From contig DMCD01000038.1 in NCBI GenBank assembly GCA_003445895.1, forward strand, positions 1 through 6,253: 6,253 bases of DNA. The letters run 5' to 3'. Positions 5,390-6,253 of the stretch are shown here, one piece after another (within the stretch, counting starts at the first letter, position 1; every line of letters starts with the position of its first letter). The notes beneath the pieces are model-generated. The model was not told the origin of the DNA. It searched no databases and was given only the letters and a program-made list of their open reading frames with translations. This stretch comes from Lachnoclostridium sp. GTDB taxonomy: Bacteria; Bacillota; Clostridia; Lachnospirales; Lachnospiraceae. The position numbers were made by a program, and so were the translations under genes.

Positions 5390-5406
5390 TACCGGACGGA
5401 GGAAGT

Positions 5407-5413
5407 AGGGAGG
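5407..5413 (+). promoter_or_regulatory. Ribosome binding site fixing the ftsH TTG start
   Basis: AGGGAGG lies five bases before TTG 5419. The first in-frame ATG, 5437, is 23 bases away, too far to use this site, and lies just before the first membrane helix. A second purine-rich stretch (GGAGGAAG, 5398-5405) lies slightly upstream. Confidence 0.72.
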
Positions 5414-5418
5414 CAGCT

Positions 5419-6253
5419 TTGAAACCAAGACAGTCCATGGGCGGCGGCGTCAGCCTGCTGATACTTGTGATGGTCCTGTTCATGATGTTCAGCGTCAGGA
5501 CCCAGAGAATGCAGCAGGACACCACCGTCAATTTCCCGCAGTTTGAAAAGATGTTGTCGGAGGGGGAGATCTCCTCGGTGGTCATCCGGCCCAACCGGGA
5601 AATCCCGACCGGAGAGATTGATATCGTGACGAAGAACGGGGAGCGCCGGACCTTAAGCGCTCTGGATACCGGAGAGGTGGAACAGATGCTCCGGGATTCC
5701 GGCACAGAGTACCGCACTTCTGCCATCCGGCAGGAGAACTACATGATGTCGGTGATTCTGCCCATTCTTCTTTCTGCGGGAATTCTTCTCTTCTTCTTTA
5801 CCTTCATGAATGCGAGAGCCGGAGGCGGCGGTGCCAACGCCAAGATGATGAACTTCGGCAAGAGCCGCGCCCGGATGACCCGGAACAGCAATGTGAAGTT
5901 TTCCGACGTGGCCGGGCTCAAGGAAGAAAAGGAGCAGCTGGAGGAACTGGTGGATTTCCTCAGAGCGCCCCAGAAGTATACCAGCCTGGGCGCACGGATT
6001 CCGAAGGGCGTGATCCTGGTGGGCCCGCCCGGAACCGGCAAAACCCTGCTGGCCAGAGCCGTGGCCGGGGAGGCGGGCGTTCCCTTCTTCTCCATCTCCG
6101 GTTCGGATTTTGTGGAAATGTTTGTCGGCGTGGGCGCATCCCGTGTCCGCGACCTGTTTGAGGATGCCAAGAAGAATGCCCCCTGCATCGTGTTTATCGA
6201 TGAGATCGATGCGGTCGCCCGCCAGCGTGGTACCGGCATGGGCGGCGGCCACG
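5419..6253 (+). CDS. ftsH: ATP-dependent zinc metalloprotease FtsH, N-terminal part
   Basis: FtsH is the membrane-anchored hexameric AAA+ protease that removes misfolded membrane proteins and selected regulators. The window holds 278 codons, under half of a typical 600-700-residue protein; the second region of homology and the HExxH zinc site lie beyond the edge. Seen in order: a short cytoplasmic start ([10 protein letters not shown]), first membrane helix (about 11-26), an extracytoplasmic domain (about 30-107) beginning [17 protein letters not shown], second membrane helix (about 109-130), a glycine-rich linker (134-140), [20 protein letters not shown] (158-177), Walker A GPPGTGKT (202-209), the substrate-gripping pore loop MFVG (234-237) and Walker B IVFIDEID (257-264). 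TTG 5419 is chosen for the AGGGAGG five bases upstream. The gene is 29 bases after hpt with no promoter visible between, so it is probably co-transcribed with tilS and hpt. Confidence 0.97.
   Translation, partial: MKPRQSMGGGVSLLILVMVLFMMFSVRTQRMQQDTTVNFPQFEKMLSEGEISSVVIRPNREIPTGEIDIVTKNGERRTLSALDTGEVEQMLRDSGTEYRTSAIRQENYMMSVILPILLSAGILLFFFTFMNARAGGGGANAKMMNFGKSRARMTRNSNVKFSDVAGLKEEKEQLEELVDFLRAPQKYTSLGARIPKGVILVGPPGTGKTLLARAVAGEAGVPFFSISGSDFVEMFVGVGASRVRDLFEDAKKNAPCIVFIDEIDAVARQRGTGMGGGH

Noticed and set aside
4691..6252. Several long - strand open frames opposite hpt and ftsH.
   Set aside because: The + strand carries unmistakable HPRT and FtsH motifs here; the opposite frames show no family resemblance and no convincing ribosome binding sites.

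Overview
The window looks like a core chromosomal segment of a Gram-positive Clostridia-type Firmicute, probably from the Lachnospiraceae or a close relative. The reasons are the GlgC/GlgD pair, SpoVG, a single short HU, an RqcP-type S4 protein, and the DivIC-TilS-Hpt-FtsH order typical of Firmicutes. Every gene is on the + strand. Base composition is moderate, and the tilS-hpt-ftsH part is visibly more GC-rich than hup. No mobile element, CRISPR array, tRNA or rRNA gene was seen. Family assignments come from recognising motifs by eye; no database search was run.

Layout. Positions 1-1778 hold the 3' half of glgC and a complete glgD, joined by a TAATG stop/start overlap; together they make the ADP-glucose pyrophosphorylase of glycogen synthesis. 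Positions 1820-2101 encode SpoVG, apparently the last gene of the same transcription unit, closed by a strong hairpin terminator (2112-2146). A near-consensus promoter (TTGACA, 17 bp, TATAAA) at 2211-2239 then starts a second unit: a leader of about 90 nt with several small hairpins, hup (HU, 2338-2613) and rqcP (2627-2866), closed by a perfect 15-bp hairpin (2871-2904). A GC-rich, repeat-containing spacer follows, with a second candidate promoter and a 12-bp palindrome. It leads into divIC (GTG start, 3061), a 13-bp hairpin, and tilS (3460), hpt (TTG, 4862) and ftsH (TTG, 5419), the last cut by the window edge.

Together the genes cover glycogen precursor synthesis, an RNA-binding regulator, nucleoid compaction, rescue of stalled ribosomes, septum formation, tRNA-Ile decoding, purine salvage and membrane proteolysis. 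The hup-rqcP-divIC-tilS-hpt-ftsH block is the familiar Firmicutes neighbourhood, but the sporulation genes normally inside it (yabP and yabQ between rqcP and divIC; spoIIE between divIC and tilS) are absent. Hairpins and short intergenic DNA sit exactly where they would be. This suggests a lineage that has lost sporulation, or at least relocated these genes, while keeping spoVG.

There is no clear evidence of a wholly new system. The points most worth a second look are the sporulation-gene loss, the palindrome at the presumed divIC transcription start, the inverted repeat that could compete with the rqcP terminator, the hairpin directly before the tilS ribosome binding site, and the structured hup leader.
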